Shown: piece by piece, positions 60,659 through 64,000 of the stretch
How positions within the stretch are numbered: the first letter of the stretch is position 1
Layout of the letters: each line of letters opens with the position of its first letter
Source: Aureispira sp964404215
GTDB taxonomy: Bacteria; Bacteroidota; Bacteroidia; Chitinophagales; Saprospiraceae
Length of the DNA: 64,000 nt
Assembly (NCBI GenBank): GCA_964404215.1
Contig: CAYOJF010000007.1
Coordinates: 1-64,000 of the forward strand
Direction of reading: 5' to 3'
Position numbers and translations under genes: made by a program
The notes under the pieces: model-generated
Told to the model about the DNA's origin: nothing
The model's database searches: none
The model's input: only the letters and a program-made list of their open reading frames with translations

Positions 60659-60689
60659 TTTGCAAAAATCAAAAAACTGCTTATCTTTG
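60659..60689 (+). promoter_or_regulatory. Promoter of tRNA-Leu
   Basis: TTTG (60659-60662) and TATCTTTG (60682-60689), 19 bases apart, a canonical Bacteroidota promoter. Predicted start about 8 bases downstream, just before the tRNA 5' end at 60699. Confidence 0.75.
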
Positions 60690-60698
60690 TGCCACTAC

Positions 60699-60782
60699 GC
60701 CCAAGTGGTGAAATTGGTAGACACGCAGCCTTGAGGGGGCTGTGCCAGCAATGGCGTGCAAGTTCGAATCTTGTTTTGGGCA
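60699..60782 (+). tRNA. tRNA-Leu, anticodon GAG
   Basis: 84 bases. Acceptor stem GCCCAAG pairs with TTTGGGC (one G-U), D-arm GGTGAAATTGGTAGACAC, anticodon arm GCAGCCTTGAGGGGGCTGT with loop CTTGAGG (anticodon GAG, reading CUC and CUU), a long variable arm GTGCCAGCAATGGCGT typical of class II tRNA-Leu, and T-arm GTTCGAATC. CCA is not encoded. A promoter precedes it and a terminator follows. Confidence 0.93.
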
Positions 60783-60798
60783 CTATATACAAAAAAAT

Positions 60799-60834
60799 AA
60801 GCGGAGACAATTCTTAAGAGTTGTCTCCGCTTTT
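60799..60834 (+). terminator. Terminator after tRNA-Leu
   Basis: AAGCGGAGACAA (60799-60810) pairs perfectly with TTGTCTCCGCTT (60821-60832); TTTTG follows, and an A run precedes the stem. Confidence 0.85.
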
Positions 60835-61034
60835 GTTGTTTTTGAACCATGATTAAGAATCATAAAATCAAAACCAATTCTTACACAGCTCCATATGTAT
60901 CCAGTTATTTAGTCACTCAACTATCAAGAGATATTAAAATATCCCTTAAGACCCTAAACTTTATTCCACACAAGTGTTATTTTTAGCACAAAGTTGCACA
61001 AAAAACTTTCTAGTATAAAAGACAACACAACAGG

Positions 61035-61913
61035 ATGCAAATAAAATTTATAGATAGAACAACAGGAAAAATTCAAATAGAGACACCTCCAGCAGAAGGT
61101 TTACTTAAATTTTTATACGATAACCCTTTCGGAAAAACAGCCATCTTGCCTATTGCGAAACGCAAATTTATTTCCAGCTGGTATGGCAATAAAATGAACC
61201 GACCTAATTCGGCTCAGAAGATACAAGCATTTGTTGACCAACTGAGTATCGATATGTCGGAAGCGGAGAAAAAAGTCGAAGAGTTTACCTCTTTCAATGA
61301 CTTTTTTTATCGTAAGCTAAAAGCTAGTGCTCGTCCTATTGGAAATGATTTTGTGTCTCCTGGGGATGGTAAGCTGATTGCGTTTGAAAATGTAGCTGAT
61401 ATCGGCAAATTCTATGTCAAGGGAAATCCTTTTACACTCACTTCTTTTCTGGATGACAAAGAACTCGCTGCCAAATTTGCTAATTCTACTCTGCTTATTC
61501 TCCGACTTGCTCCCAATGATTATCACCGCTTTCATTTCCCACTCTCTGGAACGCCTTCAGCCATTCACCAAATAGCAGGAAGTTATTATTCTGTTTCGCC
61601 TCATGCACTGGTCGGTAATTTTGCCCGAGTATTTTGCCAAAACAAAAGAGAATACTGTATACTGGACACTCCTAACAAAGGAGCCGTTTTATTAGCTCCT
61701 GTAGGAGCAACGATGGTTGGTGGCATCATAGAAACCTATACGCCCAACCAGCCTGTACAGAAGGGGGACGAAATGGGCTACTTTGCTTTTGGGGGATCTA
61801 GTGTTTTGATGTTAGTGGATAAAGACAAAATAAAAATTGATGCCGATATATTGGAAAATAGCCGTAATCAGATAGAGACTTTCGTCAAAATGGGTGAAAA
61901 AATTGGTGCTTAA
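61035..61913 (+). CDS. psd: Phosphatidylserine decarboxylase proenzyme
   Basis: 292 aa, the usual long bacterial length. The autocatalytic site is G-G-S-S at 253-256 in YFAFGGSSVLML; cleavage between Gly254 and Ser255 gives the pyruvoyl group. Catalytic Asp111 lies in SPGDGK (108-113), and His164 and His167 in DYHRFHFP (162-169). It makes phosphatidylethanolamine at the inner membrane. It is immediately upstream of a membrane protein gene (one base between stop and ATG), likely co-transcribed. Confidence 0.93.
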   Translation: MQIKFIDRTTGKIQIETPPAEGLLKFLYDNPFGKTAILPIAKRKFISSWYGNKMNRPNSAQKIQAFVDQLSIDMSEAEKKVEEFTSFNDFFYRKLKASARPIGNDFVSPGDGKLIAFENVADIGKFYVKGNPFTLTSFLDDKELAAKFANSTLLILRLAPNDYHRFHFPLSGTPSAIHQIAGSYYSVSPHALVGNFARVFCQNKREYCILDTPNKGAVLLAPVGATMVGGIIETYTPNQPVQKGDEMGYFAFGGSSVLMLVDKDKIKIDADILENSRNQIETFVKMGEKIGA

Positions 61914-61914
61914 T

Positions 61915-62307
61915 ATGAATGCGATCACCAATGTTTTAATTGGAATAGCTCTAGCTGCCTTTACCATTGGAATACACCTTTGGCTTTCGCCTCAACAACA
62001 ACTAGAACTTTCCTCTATTTTGTTAGTCATCATTGGATCTATTTACTTTGGTTTTGCCCTTTTAGGGCATCATCTAAAAGCTCAGATCATAAAAATTCTT
62101 GTCGCTAGTGCCTTTGTGACAATGGGAGTATTTGGGCTTTGGTTTTCTCCTTTATTCCTAATAATCGGGCTCTACCTACATGGTGTTTGGGATTTATTGC
62201 ATCACAATCAAAAACTTCCCCTCGTCCAAATCCCTCAATGGTACATTCCTTTTTGTGCCAGTTATGATTGGATTATGGCAACTTACCTTTTGTGGTTATA
62301 TCACTAA
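61915..62307 (+). CDS. Small hypothetical membrane protein
   Basis: 130 aa from the ATG at 61915; an in-frame start at 61894 lies in psd. Four hydrophobic segments (about 6-22, 30-50, 58-84 and 109-128). The middle contains HHLKAQIIKILVASAFVTMGVFGLWFSPLFLIIGLYLHGVWDLLHHN, with a histidine-rich turn. No family recognised. It is one base after the psd stop, so membrane lipid metabolism is a possible link, but only by position. Confidence 0.65.
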   Translation: MNAITNVLIGIALAAFTIGIHLWLSPQQQLELSSILLVIIGSIYFGFALLGHHLKAQIIKILVASAFVTMGVFGLWFSPLFLIIGLYLHGVWDLLHHNQKLPLVQIPQWYIPFCASYDWIMATYLLWLYH

Positions 62308-62346
62308 AAAAGCCCTCTAACTTAGATTTTTAAGTCAGAAGGCTTT
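62308..62346. terminator. Probable terminator between convergent genes
   Basis: AAAAGCCCTCTAACTTA (62308-62324) pairs, with three mismatches, with TAAGTCAGAAGGCTTT (62331-62346). It lies between the plus-strand membrane gene and the minus-strand thiolase. Confidence 0.6.
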
Positions 62347-62372
62347 CTCTATTTTATTCTGTGTATCAACAA

Positions 62373-63581
62373 TTAAGCACGCTCTATAATAGTGGCATAT
62401 CCTTGTCCAACACCAATACACATAGCTACTAAAGCGTATTTTTTATTTGTTTTTTGCAACTCTAATGCCGCTGAATGCAAAATACGAGTACCTGTCACTC
62501 CTAGTGGATGTCCAATAGCAATCGCTCCACCATTAGGATTTACTCTAGTATCGTCATCTGCCAATCCAAGTGCTCTAGTACAGGCTAATGCTTGTGCTGC
62601 AAAAGCTTCATTTAGTTCAATAACATCCATATCCTCTAGTGTCAGTCCTGCCTTTTCTAAAGCTTTTTGACTCGCTTTGACTGGACCAATTCCCATAATA
62701 CGTGGTTCTACCCCTATTACTGCAGACGATACAATACGAGCCAAAGGCTTCAAGTTATACTTAGCTACGGCATCCTCTGATGCTATAATAGTAGCCGCTG
62801 CTCCATCATTTAGACCAGAAGCATTACCTGCCGTTACCGAACCGCCTTCTTTCTTAAAAGCTGCTCTGAGCTTCCCAAGTACCTCGGTAGAAGTATTTGG
62901 CTTGATGAATTCGTCGGCGGCAAAGACAATAGGATCCTTTTTACGCTGTGGAATAGAGACGGGTACAATTTCTTCTGCTAGACGGCCATTCGCTTGGGCT
63001 GCTGCCGCTTTCATCTGCGACCAATAAGCAAATTTATCTTGATCAGCTCTACTTATATCATATAATTCAACTAGATTCTCAGCCGTCACTCCCATTCCAT
63101 CTGTTCCGTAAAGCTCTTTCATTTTAGGATTAACAAAACGCCATCCAAAACTAGAATCATGCATCTGAGCATCTCGACCAAAAGGCTTTGATACTTTAGA
63201 AATCACCCAAGGGCCTCTAGTCATATTTTCGACTCCTCCAGCTATAAAAACATCTCCATCCCCTGCTTTGATAGCACGATTGGCATGTATAATGGCTGAC
63301 ATTCCAGAAGAACACAATCGATTAACGGTCTCTCCTGGTACACTATAAGGCAAACCTGCCAGCAAACTACACATTCTAGCTACATTTCGGTTATCCTCTC
63401 CTGCTTGATTGGCACATCCCATAATCACATCATCGTATGCTTCTACTGGAATAGTAGGATTACGTGCAACTACTTCCTTGATTACAATTGCTCCCAAATC
63501 ATCTGTTCTGACTTTGGATAAAGAACCACAAAAATTACCAATAGGGGTACGGATTCCATCTATAATATAGGCCTCTTTCAT
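62373..63581 (-). CDS. Acetyl-CoA C-acetyltransferase / 3-ketoacyl-CoA thiolase
   Basis: 402 aa from the ATG at 63581, where MKEAYIIDGIRTPIG opens the family. A longer frame to 63644 adds a non-conserved basic stretch. Catalytic Cys in ETVNRLCSSGMSAI, the N-E-A-F-A-A-Q loop, His in GGAIAIGHPLGVTGTR, and the second Cys in MCIGVGQGYATIIE. It cleaves or forms the beta-keto thioester in fatty-acid beta-oxidation or aromatic degradation (PcaF/FadA-like). Single gene; the DUF434 gene follows upstream on the same strand. Confidence 0.93.
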   Translation of the reverse strand: MKEAYIIDGIRTPIGNFCGSLSKVRTDDLGAIVIKEVVARNPTIPVEAYDDVIMGCANQAGEDNRNVARMCSLLAGLPYSVPGETVNRLCSSGMSAIIHANRAIKAGDGDVFIAGGVENMTRGPWVISKVSKPFGRDAQMHDSSFGWRFVNPKMKELYGTDGMGVTAENLVELYDISRADQDKFAYWSQMKAAAAQANGRLAEEIVPVSIPQRKKDPIVFAADEFIKPNTSTEVLGKLRAAFKKEGGSVTAGNASGLNDGAAATIIASEDAVAKYNLKPLARIVSSAVIGVEPRIMGIGPVKASQKALEKAGLTLEDMDVIELNEAFAAQALACTRALGLADDDTRVNPNGGAIAIGHPLGVTGTRILHSAALELQKTNKKYALVAMCIGVGQGYATIIERA

Positions 63582-63633
63582 TTCTTTATTTTTTATATAG
63601 TAGGTGTTATCATAATACTTTTTTTTGCAAAAT

Positions 63634-64000
63634 CTAAGGTACAAAAAAATCTAACACATTTGCTTTTTCTATCGAATCAATAAGATAAGCTGCTAAATCA
63701 AAATAATGATCTACTTCATCTATAATCCAAGAGTCACAACTGATGGTCAATTCATTATTATGAACCAGTGTAGTATCAGGATTCATAACCAATTCTATAT
63801 CCCAGTTTGCCTGCTCACTAGTAGCATATTCATACAAAAAAGTCTTTAGACGTCCCGAATTAGAAACAGGAGCATCAAAATACCACTGCACATGAGCTAC
63901 TCCTAACTGTTGCAGCCCATAATGAATCAACTCAATTGCTTGCTGTGTCTCTTCTACTCGCTTGTAGGTACCATGCACACTGGCTATATCTCGATAACAA
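63634..64000 (-). CDS. DUF434/DUF5616-like protein, cut by the window end
   Basis: The frame is open across the window boundary; the first complete codons read CYRDIASVHGTYKRVEE, and the protein ends at 63634 (residues VLDFFVP). A GTG at 63978 is not the start, since the upstream residues CYRDIAS belong to the conserved motif. The rest is LIHYGLQQLGVAHVQWYFDAPVSNSGRLKTFLYEY and DVVHNNE-type acidic stretch followed by SCDSWIIDEVDHYFDLA. The D-A-P-V-S-N-S-G-R-L and S-C-D-S-W-I-I-D motifs suggest a metal-dependent nuclease-like fold. Function unknown. Confidence 0.75.
   Translation of the reverse strand, partial: CYRDIASVHGTYKRVEETQQAIELIHYGLQQLGVAHVQWYFDAPVSNSGRLKTFLYEYATSEQANWDIELVMNPDTTLVHNNELTISCDSWIIDEVDHYFDLAAYLIDSIEKANVLDFFVP

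Noticed and set aside
60022..60810. 262-codon minus frame running through the N gap
   Set aside because: It joins msrC to sequence antisense to the tRNA-Leu across unknown bases. The GAF enzyme has a proper ATG at 60513.
1..64000. CRISPR arrays, prophage, rRNA operon or riboswitch
   Set aside because: No regular repeat-spacer array, no phage structural or integrase gene, no rRNA signature and no recognised riboswitch core was seen in any spacer.

Overview
The window looks like a chromosomal contig of a low-GC member of the Bacteroidota. The evidence is two proteins with type IX secretion C-terminal sorting domains, a T9SS plug protein (DUF5103), Bacteroidota-restricted families (DUF5606, DUF2795), promoters of the TTTG / TAnnTTTG type, and an almost complete lack of Shine-Dalgarno sequences. 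A futalosine hydrolase implies menaquinone synthesis by the futalosine route. Together with the SpeD-SpeE fusion this would fit a Saprospiria-like lineage, but that placement is inference. Two runs of exactly 100 N (41289-41388, 60534-60633) are scaffold gaps.

Layout. 0-3.6 kb: small proteins, an NTF2-like exported protein, an AIM6-like phosphodiesterase, and a tandem pair of paralogous membrane proteins. 3.8-11.3 kb: a 1038-aa TPR protein with an outer-membrane beta-barrel, then a lipoprotein and a polyprenyl-phosphate sugar transferase. 11.5-14.4 kb: a fused AdoMet decarboxylase/spermidine synthase and a photolyase, followed by a MITE-like element. 14.9-23.3 kb: DUF2795, an exported lipase, a TM2 protein, a DEAD-box helicase, the Fe-S proteins Mrp/ApbC and NifU, a lipoprotein, a C-type-lectin T9SS cargo, aroQ and a membrane protein. 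23.4-29.6 kb: housekeeping (START-like protein, RluA-type pseudouridine synthase, membrane protein, 5'-nucleotidase C-domain lipoprotein, endonuclease III, dCTP deaminase, methyltransferase, VanW). 29.7-32.1 kb: an AraC regulator, a membrane protein and an SDR on the minus strand. 32.1-34.6 kb: an RNA-repair pair (HD-Pnk end-healing enzyme plus polynucleotide ligase) and DUF5606. 34.8-38.5 kb: recQ and a tandem DUF547 lipoprotein. 38.6-42.0 kb: an AT-rich accessory island of small, unrecognised minus-strand genes interrupted by a gap. 42.2-44.9 kb: a beta-helix protein and a T9SS-sorted esterase. 45.3-51 kb: a VTT membrane protein, an MntR/DtxR regulator divergent from a TonB receptor with a palindromic operator between them, an exported protein and a SET protein. 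51-57 kb: a TIR-bounded non-coding element, mqnB, pirin, a second TPR/beta-barrel pair and the T9SS plug. 57-64 kb: a multi-TM leucine-rich-repeat protein, msrC, tRNA-Leu(GAG), psd, a membrane protein, a thiolase and a DUF434-like gene cut by the window end.

Most genes are single or in two- to four-gene units. I saw no prophage, no CRISPR array, no rRNA and no intact transposase. The least ordinary features are the HD-Pnk/ligase module, the AT-rich orphan island, three families of short non-coding mobile-type repeats, the MntR-type operator lying exactly between promoter elements, and the LRR-membrane fusion.
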